A stretch of DNA of 64,000 nt from Mycobacterium sp. SM1. GTDB lineage: Bacteria; Actinomycetota; Actinomycetes; Mycobacteriales; Mycobacteriaceae. The DNA lies in the NCBI RefSeq assembly GCF_018361265.1, contig NZ_JAFLNH010000002.1, forward strand, positions 372,001-436,000, in the 5' to 3' direction. This document shows, one piece after another, positions 56,427 through 64,000 of this stretch; position 1 is the stretch's first letter, and each line of letters opens with the position of its first letter. Under the pieces are notes generated by a model, which was not told where the DNA came from, searched no databases, and worked only from the letters and a program-made list of their open reading frames with translations. A program made the position numbers and the translations under genes.

Positions 56427-57791
56427 TCAGCGGCCAGACAGGACGGCGCGCAGGATGGCTTCGATGGTGTCGAACTCGGCCGGACCGCTGATCAGCGGCG
56501 GTGCCACCTGAATCACCGGATCACCGCGGTCATCAAGGCGGCAATACAGCCCGGCCTCGAAAAGCGCCGAGGACACCCCGGAGAGCAGCCGTCGGCGTTC
56601 CCCGGCGGTGAACGTTTGTCTGGTGTCCTTGTCTTTGACCAGTTCGACGGCATAGAAGTACCCCTGGCCGCGCACGTCGCCGACGATGGGCAAATCACAC
56701 AGCTTCTCCAGCGCCGCGCGCAGCAGCGGCGCGTTGCGTTTGACGTGGTCGTTGAGGCCTTCACGCTCGAAGATGTCGAGGTTGGCCAGCGCGACGGCCG
56801 CCGACACCGGATGCCCTCCGAAGGTGTAGCCGTGCGGGAACATCGTCTCACCGTCGGCGAACGGCTCGAACAGCCGGTCGCTGGCGATCATCGCCCCGAT
56901 CGGCGAGTATCCGGACGTCAGGCCTTTCGCACAGGTGATCATGTCGGGCACATAGCCGGCGTCCCCGATGTCACAGCAGGCGAACATCGACCCGATCCGC
57001 CCGAACGCGCAGATCACCTCGTCGGAGACCAGCAGCACGTCGTAGTGGTCGCAGATCTCGCGCACCCGCTCGAAATACCCTGGGGGCGGCGGGATGCAGC
57101 CGCCGGCATTCTGCACCGGCTCGAGGAAGACCGCTGCGACGGTGTCCGGCCCCTCGAATTCGATCGCCTCGGCGATGCGATCGGCGGCCCACCGTCCGAA
57201 GGCTTTGACGTCGCTGCGCAGCGGTTCGGGTGCGCGGTAGGCGTTGGTGTTGGGCACTTTCACCCCACCCGGTGTCAGCGGCTCGAACGGGGCCCTGAAC
57301 CTCGGCACGCCGGTGAGCGCCAGCGCCCCTTGCGGGGTGCCGTGGTAGGCGATCGCCCGCGAGATCGCTTTGTACTTACCGGGTTTGCCGACCAGCTTGA
57401 AATATTGCTTGGCGAGCTTCCACGCGGTTTCGACGGCCTCGCCGCCGCCGGTGGTGAAGAACACCCGGTTAAGATCACCCGGCGCGTACCGGGCGAGGCG
57501 CTCGGCGAGCTCGACCGCGGGCGGCGTGGCATATGACCACAGCGGGAAGTACGCCAACGTGCGGGCCTGCCGGGCGGCGGCCTCGGCGAGCTCGTCACGC
57601 CCGTACCCGACCTGCACCACAAACAGCCCGGACGTCGCGTCGAGATAGCTCTTGCCGCGGTCGTCGAAGATTCGCACACCCTCGCCGCGAGTGATGATCG
57701 GCGGGGTGATGCCCGCGCCGTGGCGGGCGAAATGGCCCCACAGGTAGCGATCGGCCTTGGCCGACAAATCGGGGAACTCCATCTCAGTCAT
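56427..57791 (-). CDS. Class III PLP-dependent aminotransferase (Rv3329-like)
   Basis: 454 residues from ATG 57791; the first 43 codons of the longer frame are not family-like. It is an omega-amino acid:pyruvate-type transaminase. The PLP phosphate loop is FFTTGGGEAVETAWKLA (about 103-119), the PLP-contacting aspartate is in LLVSDEVICAFGRIG (about 247-261), and the Schiff-base lysine is in DMITCAKGLTSGYSP (about 284). HGYTFGGHPVSAAVAL and GYFYAVELVKD complete the fold. The amino donor is unknown. It is the upstream gene on the same strand as dacB1, 79 bases apart. Confidence 0.92.
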   Translation of the reverse strand: MTEMEFPDLSAKADRYLWGHFARHGAGITPPIITRGEGVRIFDDRGKSYLDATSGLFVVQVGYGRDELAEAAARQARTLAYFPLWSYATPPAVELAERLARYAPGDLNRVFFTTGGGEAVETAWKLAKQYFKLVGKPGKYKAISRAIAYHGTPQGALALTGVPRFRAPFEPLTPGGVKVPNTNAYRAPEPLRSDVKAFGRWAADRIAEAIEFEGPDTVAAVFLEPVQNAGGCIPPPPGYFERVREICDHYDVLLVSDEVICAFGRIGSMFACCDIGDAGYVPDMITCAKGLTSGYSPIGAMIASDRLFEPFADGETMFPHGYTFGGHPVSAAVALANLDIFEREGLNDHVKRNAPLLRAALEKLCDLPIVGDVRGQGYFYAVELVKDKDTRQTFTAGERRRLLSGVSSALFEAGLYCRLDDRGDPVIQVAPPLISGPAEFDTIEAILRAVLSGR

Positions 57792-57970
57792 CTTGCCCGC
57801 ACGCGCCGGCGCCGAGGGCATTGGCCAGGAAGCGTGGCCAGGACCGCAGTTGGCGCCGCGGGCCCGTCGCAGCGGCATCCCGCGTTCACCGGCGAGGGTG
57901 CGCTGCGCGGAATGTGTCACGACACCGCGGCAACGTGGGCCGGAGGTTCAGCGTCCAACACGGCGCGTCA

Positions 57971-58010
57971 TCTGTCACGATCTGTCAGGGTCTGTCAGGG
58001 TCTGTCACGA
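57971..58010. repeat. Four-copy 10-bp tandem repeat TCTGTCANGR
   Basis: TCTGTCACGA, TCTGTCAGGG, TCTGTCAGGG and TCTGTCACGA stand in exact tandem, the outer pair identical and the inner pair identical. The 10-base step would put each TGTCA on the same face of the helix. They lie in the 300-base gap between the aminotransferase start and the small winged-helix-like gene, upstream of both. Confidence 0.7.
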
Positions 58011-58090
58011 CATCCACTCCGCGGTCAAGTGGGTATTTGCCCGCCTTCGAGCGATTTCACGGTGATGTCGTAGCGGCATGCGATGCTCTG

Positions 58091-58426
58091 ATGATGAACG
58101 ACGTGCGGCGCCTGCGGTTGCGTGGAATCGAGCTGCGCTACACACTCACGACGCACCTGTTCGACTATGGCCCCGCGACCATCACCAACCTGGTCGAGGC
58201 GCTCGCCTCGCAGGGCTTCGACGTTGCTCAGCCGGCGCCGAAATCGGTGTCGGATGCGATGCGGTGGGAAATGCGACGGGGCCGGGTGCGCCGCCTGGGG
58301 CGCGGCCGCTATGGTCCGGGGCGGATGCCACGCGGCACGGAGCATCGCATTCACCAGCGGGTGCTGGCACTGCGCCGCGAAAGAGCAAATCCCGAAAGCG
58401 AAAATCGCTCAGAGCCGGGCACATAG
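58091..58426 (+). CDS. Small conserved protein, probable winged-helix fold
   Basis: 111 residues (ATG 58091 or 58094). The sequence RLRGIELRYTLTTHLFDYGP then ATITNLVEALASQGFDV and SVSDAMRWEMRRGRVRRLGR reads as helix, helix, recognition helix and basic wing ending GRGRYGPGRMPRGTEHR, like winged-helix DNA-binding proteins. No sensor domain or membrane segment is present. I recognise the pattern from mycobacterial conserved hypotheticals but no function. The four-fold TCTGTCA repeat lies 80 bases upstream and could be its own binding site. Overlapping frames on the plus strand lack these features. Confidence 0.68.
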   Translation: MMNDVRRLRLRGIELRYTLTTHLFDYGPATITNLVEALASQGFDVAQPAPKSVSDAMRWEMRRGRVRRLGRGRYGPGRMPRGTEHRIHQRVLALRRERANPESENRSEPGT

Positions 58427-58709
58427 CATCACACCCGCGCTGTGACTCTCGTGGCAGACGTGGCGGATGTTACCTGCTGGTGTCCTCGCCACTACTGGGG
58501 CGGGCGCCCGCCCGGCGCGCAGCATCAGCGGGCGCTTCACCGCGCGGGCAGGGCTCCCGCGGGTACCGCGGCCGCGCGTGCGGCACCGGTTTTGCACCCG
58601 GTCGCGGCAGCCGGCGCCTGCGCCGGCGGCAAAGTTAAGGTGGCCAGGGAATCGACCGACGGCCGCACTGCGCCGCCGGATGCGTTCAGAGGATGGCCAC
58701 GCTACTCAT

Positions 58710-59114
58710 ATGACCGACACAATTGACTGGAATATGCTGCGCGACAAGGCAACCCAAGCAGCAGCGACGGCGTATGCACCGTACTCGCGGTTACGGGTGG
58801 GGGCGGCGGCGTTGGTCGACGATCAGCGGGTGGTCACCGGCTGCAATGTGGAAAATGTCTCCTACGGCCTAAGTCTTTGCGCCGAATGCGCGGTGGTGTG
58901 CGCCCTGCATTCGACCGGTGGGGGCAGGCTGGTGGCGCTGGTGTGCGTCGATGGGCAGGGTTCGCTGCTGATGCCGTGCGGACGGTGCCGCCAGGTGCTC
59001 CTCGAACACGGCGGGCCGCAGCTGCTGGTCGATCATCCGGGCGGGCCCCGCCGGCTCGGTGACCTGCTGCCGGACGCGTTCGGAGCCGACGAGCCAACCG
59101 GGCGATTCTCGTGA
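58710..59114 (+). CDS. cdd: Cytidine deaminase
   Basis: 134 residues from ATG 58710; the 81 codons upstream in frame are not part of the family. It is a small tetrameric cytidine deaminase converting cytidine or deoxycytidine to uridine. Zinc and catalytic residues are in LCAECAVVCAL (C-A-E, about 53-55) and PCGRCRQVLLE (about 91-101); NVENVSYGL binds the ribose. It starts the cdd-deoA-add salvage operon, in which each junction overlaps by four bases (GTGA, ATGA). Confidence 0.95.
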   Translation: MTDTIDWNMLRDKATQAAATAYAPYSRLRVGAAALVDDQRVVTGCNVENVSYGLSLCAECAVVCALHSTGGGRLVALVCVDGQGSLLMPCGRCRQVLLEHGGPQLLVDHPGGPRRLGDLLPDAFGADEPTGRFS

Positions 59115-60403
59115 GTTTCGACGCTCCGACGGTGATCAGGACCAAGCGGGACGGCGGCCGGCTCTCGGACGCCCAGATCGACTGGGTGATCGACGCCTAT
59201 ACCCGCGGGCGCGTCGCCGAGGAGCAGATGGCCTCGCTGCTGATGGCGATTTTCCTGCGCGGCATGGACTACGGGGAGATCGCGCGCTGGACGGCGGCGA
59301 TGGTGGCCTCCGGCGATCGGCTGGACTTCACCGATCTGCGCCGCGACGGCAAGCCGCTGGCGACGGTGGACAAGCACTCCACCGGCGGGGTCGGAGACAA
59401 GATCACGCTGGTGCTGGTGCCCGTGATCGCCGCTTGCGGCGGTGCGGTGCCCCAGGCGGCCGGCCGTGGGCTCGGGCACACCGGTGGCACCCTGGACAAG
59501 CTGGAGTCCATCGCGGGCTTCACCGCGAGCCTGTCCAATCAGCAAGTCCGCCAACAACTTCGCGATCTCGGTGCGGCCATCTTCGCGGCCGGGCGGCTCG
59601 CGCCAGCCGACGCCAAGCTGTATGCCCTGCGTGACATCACCGCAACCGTGGAATCCCTGCCGCTGATCGCCAGTTCGGTGATGAGCAAGAAGCTGGCCGA
59701 GGGAGCGGGTGCGCTGGTGCTCGATGTGAAGGTGGGCCGCGGATCGTTGCTGAACTCGGAAGCACGAAGCCGCGAGCTGGCGCACACCATGGTGCGGCTG
59801 GGCGCGGCGCACCGGGTGCCCACCCGCGCGCTGCTGACCGACATGACCTGCCCGCTGGGCGCCAGCGCCGGCAATGCGCTTGAGGTCGCCGAGGCGCTGG
59901 AGGTGCTGGCCGGCGGTGGCCCACCCGACGTCGTGGAGCTGACGCTGCGGCTGGCCGGCGAGATGCTCGAGATCACCGGCATCGAGGGCCGTGATCCGGC
60001 GCAGACGCTGCGCGATGGCACCGCGATGGACGTCTTCCGGGCGCTCGTCGCCGCGCAGGGCGGTGACTTGTCGGTACCGTTACCCATCGGTGCGTGTTCT
60101 GAGACCGTGACCGCCGATCGGAGCGGCACAATGGGCAACATCGACGCGATGGCGGTGGGGATGACGGTGTGGCGGCTCGGCGCGGGGAGGGCCCGTCCCG
60201 GTGAGCGGGTGCAGCCCGGTGCCGGCATCCGGATCCATCGGCGTCCGGGAGAACCGGTCATGGCCGGTGAGCCGCTCTTTACGCTGTACACCGATACCCC
60301 CGAGCGTTTCGGCGCGGCGATGGCCGCGCTGGACGGCGCCTGGAGCGTTGGTGCCACACCGCCTCCGCGGCGGCCACTGATCATCGACCGGATCACCGCA
60401 TGA
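59111..60403 (+). CDS. deoA: Thymidine phosphorylase
   Basis: 430 residues. It cleaves thymidine or deoxyuridine with phosphate to base and deoxyribose-1-phosphate. The pyrimidine phosphorylase signature is [20 protein letters not shown] (about 87-106), with the phosphate-binding Lys and Ser; [17 protein letters not shown] follows (about 118-134). The C-terminal alpha/beta lobe ends with [13 protein letters not shown] 59111 overlaps the cdd stop and its own stop overlaps the add start. Confidence 0.95.
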   Translation: MSFDAPTVIRTKRDGGRLSDAQIDWVIDAYTRGRVAEEQMASLLMAIFLRGMDYGEIARWTAAMVASGDRLDFTDLRRDGKPLATVDKHSTGGVGDKITLVLVPVIAACGGAVPQAAGRGLGHTGGTLDKLESIAGFTASLSNQQVRQQLRDLGAAIFAAGRLAPADAKLYALRDITATVESLPLIASSVMSKKLAEGAGALVLDVKVGRGSLLNSEARSRELAHTMVRLGAAHRVPTRALLTDMTCPLGASAGNALEVAEALEVLAGGGPPDVVELTLRLAGEMLEITGIEGRDPAQTLRDGTAMDVFRALVAAQGGDLSVPLPIGACSETVTADRSGTMGNIDAMAVGMTVWRLGAGRARPGERVQPGAGIRIHRRPGEPVMAGEPLFTLYTDTPERFGAAMAALDGAWSVGATPPPRRPLIIDRITA

Positions 60404-61488
60404 CGACACCGCTGACGCTGGAGATGATCGAGAAAGCGCCGAAAGCGCTGCTGCATGATCACCTCGACGGCGGGTTGCGCCCGGCCACCGTCCTGGACAT
60501 CGCCGGCCGGATCGGTTACGACGAGCTGCCCGCGACCGATGTCGAGGAGCTGGGCCGCTGGTTTCACACCCGGTCCTACAGCGGCTCACTGGAGCGCTAC
60601 CTGGAGCCGTTTTCCCACACCGTGGCGGTGATGCAGACCCCCGAGGCGCTGCACCGGGTCGCCTATGAGTGCGTGGAAGACCTCGCCGCGGACAACGTGG
60701 TGTACGCCGAGGTGCGGTTCGCCCCCGAACTGCATATCGAGCGTGGGCTATCGTTCGACGAGGTTGTGGACGCCGTGCTGGCGGGTTTTGCCGACGGCGA
60801 GAAGGCGGCGGCGGCCGAGGGCCGCACGATCACGGTGCGCTGCCTGGTCACCGCGATGCGCCACGCCGCGCTGTCACGGGAGATCGCCGAGCTGGCGATC
60901 CGGTTCCGCGACAAGGGGGTGGTCGGGTTCGACATCGCCGGCGCAGAGGCCGGCTACCCGCCCACCCGGCATCTGGATGCATTCGAATACATGCGGGACA
61001 ACAACGCCCGCTTCACTATTCACGCTGGCGAGGCGTTCGGGCTGCCGTCCATCCACGAGGCGATTGCGTTCTGCGGCGCCGATCGGCTCGGTCACGGTGT
61101 GCGGATCGTCGACGATATCCACGTCGATGACAACGGCACGGTGCGGCTGGGTCGCCTGGCGTCGATCCTGCGAGACAAGCGAATCCCATTGGAGTTGTGC
61201 CCCAGCTCCAATGTGCACTCCGGGGTGGTCGACAGCATCGCCGAGCATCCGTTCGACTTGCTGGCCCGGGCCCGGTTCCGGGTGACCATCAACACCGACA
61301 ACCGGTTGATGAGCGACACGTCGATGAGCCGTGAGATGCACCGGCTAGCCGAGGTGTTCGGCTATGGCTGGAGCGACCTCGAACGCTTCACCATCAATGC
61401 GATGAAGTCGGCTTTCATTCCTTTCGACGAGCGGCTGGCGATCATCGACGAGGTGATCAAACCGCGGTACGCGGTGTTGATCGGTTAG
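60400..61488 (+). CDS. add: Adenosine deaminase
   Basis: 362 residues, metal-dependent amidohydrolase converting adenosine to inosine. The zinc site begins with [12 protein letters not shown] (HxH, about 17-28), then the glycine-rich [18 protein letters not shown] (catalytic Glu, about 208), [12 protein letters not shown] (His, about 230) and [13 protein letters not shown] (Asp, about 311). It is the last gene of the salvage operon. With iunH and guaB2/guaA nearby, the window covers adenosine to GMP interconversion. Confidence 0.95.
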   Translation: MTTPLTLEMIEKAPKALLHDHLDGGLRPATVLDIAGRIGYDELPATDVEELGRWFHTRSYSGSLERYLEPFSHTVAVMQTPEALHRVAYECVEDLAADNVVYAEVRFAPELHIERGLSFDEVVDAVLAGFADGEKAAAAEGRTITVRCLVTAMRHAALSREIAELAIRFRDKGVVGFDIAGAEAGYPPTRHLDAFEYMRDNNARFTIHAGEAFGLPSIHEAIAFCGADRLGHGVRIVDDIHVDDNGTVRLGRLASILRDKRIPLELCPSSNVHSGVVDSIAEHPFDLLARARFRVTINTDNRLMSDTSMSREMHRLAEVFGYGWSDLERFTINAMKSAFIPFDERLAIIDEVIKPRYAVLIG

Positions 61489-61572
61489 CGCAAGCCGCCG
61501 GAGTGACGTGGGCGTGAACTCTTTATCGACCGGATTGACTGTCCTGCGCTGCGCGGTCTGTACTTGACGGCG

Positions 61573-62580
61573 ATGACGTTGCCATTGCTGGGCCCGTTGA
61601 CGCTCTCGGGGTTCGAGGATCCCTGGTTTTTCCTGTTCCTGCTGATCGTGTTGCTGCTGGTCGGCCTGTATGTGGCGGTCCAGCTCACCCGCCGTCGCCG
61701 GACTTTGCGCTTTGCCAACATGGACGTGCTGGAGCAGGTCGCGCCGCATCGCCCCGGCCGGTGGCGCCACGTCCCGACGCTGCTGCTCGTCCTGTCATTG
61801 GTGTTGCTGACCACCGCGATGGCCGGGCCGACTCACGATATCCGGGTGCCGGTCCACCGCGCGGTGGTGATGCTGGTCATGGATGTCTCCGAATCGATGG
61901 CGGCCACCGATGTCGCGCCGAGTCGACTGGGCGCCGCGCAGCAGGCCGCTACGCAGTTCACCGACGAACTCACGCCGGGTATCAACCTTGGTCTGGTGGA
62001 GTTCGCGGCCACCGCGACGCTGTTGGTTGCCCCGACGACGGACCGCAGCGCCGTGAAGGCAGCGATCAAGAGCCTCAAGCCATCACCGAGAACTGCGACC
62101 GGAGAAGGGATTTACACCGCGCTGCAGGCGATCGCCACAGTCGGCGCGGTGATGCCCGGGGGCCCCGGTCCGCCGCCCGCGCGGATCTTGCTGCTTTCCG
62201 ATGGCGCCGAAAACGTGCCGATGAACCCCGATGCCCCGCAGGGCGCGTTTACCGCGGCCCGGGCGGCGAAAGCCGAAGGCGTGCAGATTTCGACGATCTC
62301 CTTCGGCACACCCAACGGCACTGTCATTTACGACGGTGCCACCCTTAAGGTGCCCGTCGATGACCAAACGTTGCAGAAAATCTCCGAGATCAGCGGTGGC
62401 AAGACGTTGCACGCCGACAGCCTAGCGGCGCTGAAAAACGTCTACACGACCTTGCAGCAGCAGGTCGGCTTCGAGACCGTGCACGGGGACGCCAGCTTCG
62501 GGTGGATCGCGCTCGGCGCGATCGCCATGGCCGGCGCCGTGTTGGCGGGCCTGCTGCTGAACCGCAGGCTTCCTTCGTGA
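61573..62580 (+). CDS. Von Willebrand factor A membrane protein, Rv1481 type (copy 1)
   Basis: 335 residues from ATG 61573, the same length as M. tuberculosis Rv1481. Membrane helices at about 18-42 ([20 protein letters not shown]) and 63-82 precede a VWA domain (about 95-290) with [15 protein letters not shown], Thr in [12 protein letters not shown] and Asp in [11 protein letters not shown]; a third helix lies at the C-terminus ([18 protein letters not shown]). The VWA faces the cytoplasm or periplasm depending on topology. In M. tuberculosis the family sits in a moxR1 operon before fabG1; here no moxR or DUF58 gene is adjacent. Confidence 0.9.
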   Translation: MTLPLLGPLTLSGFEDPWFFLFLLIVLLLVGLYVAVQLTRRRRTLRFANMDVLEQVAPHRPGRWRHVPTLLLVLSLVLLTTAMAGPTHDIRVPVHRAVVMLVMDVSESMAATDVAPSRLGAAQQAATQFTDELTPGINLGLVEFAATATLLVAPTTDRSAVKAAIKSLKPSPRTATGEGIYTALQAIATVGAVMPGGPGPPPARILLLSDGAENVPMNPDAPQGAFTAARAAKAEGVQISTISFGTPNGTVIYDGATLKVPVDDQTLQKISEISGGKTLHADSLAALKNVYTTLQQQVGFETVHGDASFGWIALGAIAMAGAVLAGLLLNRRLPS

Positions 62581-62581
62581 G

Positions 62582-63562
62582 TCACGTGGGAGCTCGCCGG
62601 TTGATCACCAACGCCAGCACGGCGGCCAGCACGGCGGCGATGGCGCCCAGGCGCAGCCAACCGGCGCTTGCGGGGCCCCGGACCGTGCGATACCCGATCG
62701 CCTGCTGGATCGCGTCGTAGCTTTGATTGAGTTCGCCAATGTTGCCGGCGGCGTAGGCCTGGCCGCCGGATAGCCGGGCGATGGTCTTCATCTGCTCGGG
62801 GTCGGCGGGCACCGGGATGAGCTGGCCGTCCAAGTCGACGGAGCCCGCGTGGGTACCGAACGTGATCGTCGAGATGGGCACTCCCTGATTCTTGGCTAGA
62901 CGAGCCGCGGTGTAGGCGCCGTGCGGGTTGTTGGGGTCTTCCGGCACGTTTTCGGCGCCGTCGGAAAGCAGCACGACGCGGGCCGGCAACGGCCCACCCC
63001 CGGTGACGGTGGCGGTGGTGGCGATCGCCTGCAGTGCGGTAAAGATCGCGTCGCCGGTTGCCGTGCTGTTAGCGAATTGAAGGTTCTTCAGCGCCGCCAG
63101 GGTCTCCTGGTGGCGCACCGTGGGCGGCACCAGGAGATACGGCGTTCCCGCAAAGGCGACAAGTCCGAGGTCAATCCCCGGTGTCAGCTGGCCGGCGAAC
63201 CGGGCGGCGGCCTGCTCGGCGGCCTGCAGGCGATCAGGCGGGACATCGGTGGCGCGCATCGACTGCGAGACGTCGATCACCAGCATGATGATGGCTCGGC
63301 TGCGCGGTATGCGGATGCTATGGCTGGGCGTGGCCAGCGCCACGGTCAGCAGCGCCAAGCCGACCAGCGCAACGACGAGGGGTACGTGCCGCCAGGCCGG
63401 CTGCGGAACACTTTCCTCGGTGAACCGCCGCAGCCGTTGCCGGCGTCGAGCCTGGGTCGCCAGATAGACGGCGAGCAGCGCCAGCGGAACCAGCCCGAAG
63501 AGCAACATGCCCGGACGCTGGAACCCCGACAGCGGCAGCGGGCCTATCCCTGGCAGTGTCAT
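62582..63562 (-). CDS. Von Willebrand factor A membrane protein, Rv1481 type (copy 2)
   Basis: 326 residues, paralogous to the gene it faces; the two stops are one base apart. It has the same helices (MLLFGLVPLALLAVYLATQA and a second at about 57-78), MIDAS DVSQSMRATD, Thr in TATGDAIFTALQ, Asp in [13 protein letters not shown], and a C-terminal anchor (GAIAAVLAAVLALVI). Copy 2 keeps the Rv1481-like DVSQSMRATD, whereas copy 1 has [13 protein letters not shown] 63562 is used; no strong ribosome binding site is seen. Confidence 0.9.
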   Translation of the reverse strand: MTLPGIGPLPLSGFQRPGMLLFGLVPLALLAVYLATQARRRQRLRRFTEESVPQPAWRHVPLVVALVGLALLTVALATPSHSIRIPRSRAIIMLVIDVSQSMRATDVPPDRLQAAEQAAARFAGQLTPGIDLGLVAFAGTPYLLVPPTVRHQETLAALKNLQFANSTATGDAIFTALQAIATTATVTGGGPLPARVVLLSDGAENVPEDPNNPHGAYTAARLAKNQGVPISTITFGTHAGSVDLDGQLIPVPADPEQMKTIARLSGGQAYAAGNIGELNQSYDAIQQAIGYRTVRGPASAGWLRLGAIAAVLAAVLALVINRRAPT

Positions 63563-63764
63563 ACATCGTGTTGAACCGGCGGTGGGCCGTCTTGCGCCAC
63601 CGGCTCACCTCCACCTCTGACGCCTCTGAGCGCCGCCACCCGCGGGGGGACGCCCTCTCTGCTAGCGACGCCAGTAAAGAGCAATCTTGATCCGGCGTCA
63701 AACGCTGGCTCCCCAAGGCGAGCGTGTGGCGATGGCCGGGGCCCGCGGGGCTTTCGCCGAAACG

Positions 63765-63786
63765 GTACTGTACTCACCCGTACTGT
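63765..63786. promoter_or_regulatory. Direct repeat GTACTGT upstream of the terminal tetR gene
   Basis: GTACTGT occurs at 63765-63771 and 63780-63786 (15-base step), ending 14 bases before the GTG start of the tetR gene. The first copy extends into TACTGTACT, a partial palindrome. It may be an autoregulatory site. Confidence 0.35.
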
Positions 63787-63800
63787 GACATCGTCCTATC

Positions 63801-64000
63801 GTGAACGCCGTGGCCCCGACCGCTGATCGCACCGCCGAGCCCTCGCCATGGTCTCCGCGGGAGACCGAGTTGCTCGCGGTGACGTTGCGACTGCTGCAGG
63901 AACACGGCTACGACCGGTTGACGGTGGATGCGGTGGCGGCCACCGCCCGGGCCAGCAAGGCCACCGTCTACCGGCGCTGGCCCTCGAAAGCCGAACTGGT
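63801..64000 (+). CDS. TetR-family regulator, N-terminal part (runs off window)
   Basis: From GTG 63801 the frame reads MNAVAPTADRTAEPSPWSPR followed by ETELLAVTLRLLQEHGYDRL and TVDAVAATARASKATVYRRW, PSKAELV: the standard TetR helix-turn-helix with YRRWPSKAEL at its end. The ligand domain lies outside the window. It is divergent from the second VWA gene. No target can be inferred beyond the upstream repeat. Confidence 0.82.
   Translation, partial: MNAVAPTADRTAEPSPWSPRETELLAVTLRLLQEHGYDRLTVDAVAATARASKATVYRRWPSKAEL

Noticed and set aside
55376..57536. Two long plus-strand frames (371 and 389 codons) opposite dacB1 and the aminotransferase
   Set aside because: Shadows with biased composition; the minus-strand genes have complete catalytic motifs.
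57971..58010. Possible CRISPR array
   Set aside because: Units are 10 bases in direct tandem without spacers; no cas genes anywhere in the window.

Overview
The window is a chromosomal stretch of a high-GC actinobacterium, almost certainly a slow-growing Mycobacterium. Nearly every gene matches, in order, the M. tuberculosis block from whiB3 (Rv3416) to add (Rv3313c), read in the opposite direction; I compared order and proteins from memory, and the species cannot be fixed from this. Two insertion sequences, four broken genes and several clean absences relative to M. tuberculosis separate it from that reference: sigD with its anti-sigma gene, cmaA1, phyA/idsA1, mfpA, toxin-antitoxin pairs and the PE/PPE genes are missing.

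Layout. 1-2.2 kb: a partial methyltransferase, whiB3, an Rv3415c homologue and a DUF5319 protein. 2.4-7.0 kb: guaB2, guaB3 and cholesterol oxidase. 7.0-8.6 kb: an alkylsulfatase-type dioxygenase divergent from its TetR repressor, with paired operators between them. 8.6-11.8 kb: a GH65 phosphorylase and a beta-phosphoglucomutase, the two steps of disaccharide phosphorolysis. 12-14.5 kb: a crotonase and guaA. 14.6-16.9 kb: imuA'-imuB behind a LexA box. 16.9-22 kb: iunH, acrA1, lpqD and htdY.

22-27.3 kb is the accessory and decaying part. It holds an esx gene broken into two opposed fragments and a universal stress protein gene split by an IS200/IS605-type element (TnpA, TnpB, matching end hairpins). 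That element is itself interrupted by an IS110-family element with a probable bridge RNA. A frameshifted GNAT gene follows. 27.4-33.6 kb: a WS/DGAT acyltransferase, dnaE2 behind a second LexA box (so the whole mutasome lies in this window), a nitroreductase and a tRNA methyltransferase.

33.8-43 kb: a complete Cvn (sensor kinase/roadblock/DUF742/GTPase) operon convergent with two tandem FHA-ABC transporters of the Rv1747 type. 43.4-48.8 kb: folD, two small proteins, a methyltransferase, metX and metC, the last behind a SAM-IV riboswitch and a cysteine-containing leader ORF. 49-57.8 kb: icd, a hydrolase, trpS, a YihY membrane protein, a degraded nagA, a desA-type desaturase, dacB1 and a class III aminotransferase. 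58-64 kb: a small winged-helix-like protein, the cdd-deoA-add nucleoside salvage operon, two convergent von Willebrand A membrane proteins and the start of a TetR regulator.

Purine and nucleoside metabolism recurs through the window (guaB2, guaB3, guaA, iunH, cdd, deoA, add). The least ordinary content is the nested IS pair with two RNA-guided nuclease or recombinase systems, the rearranged esx gene, and the stacked regulation ahead of metC.
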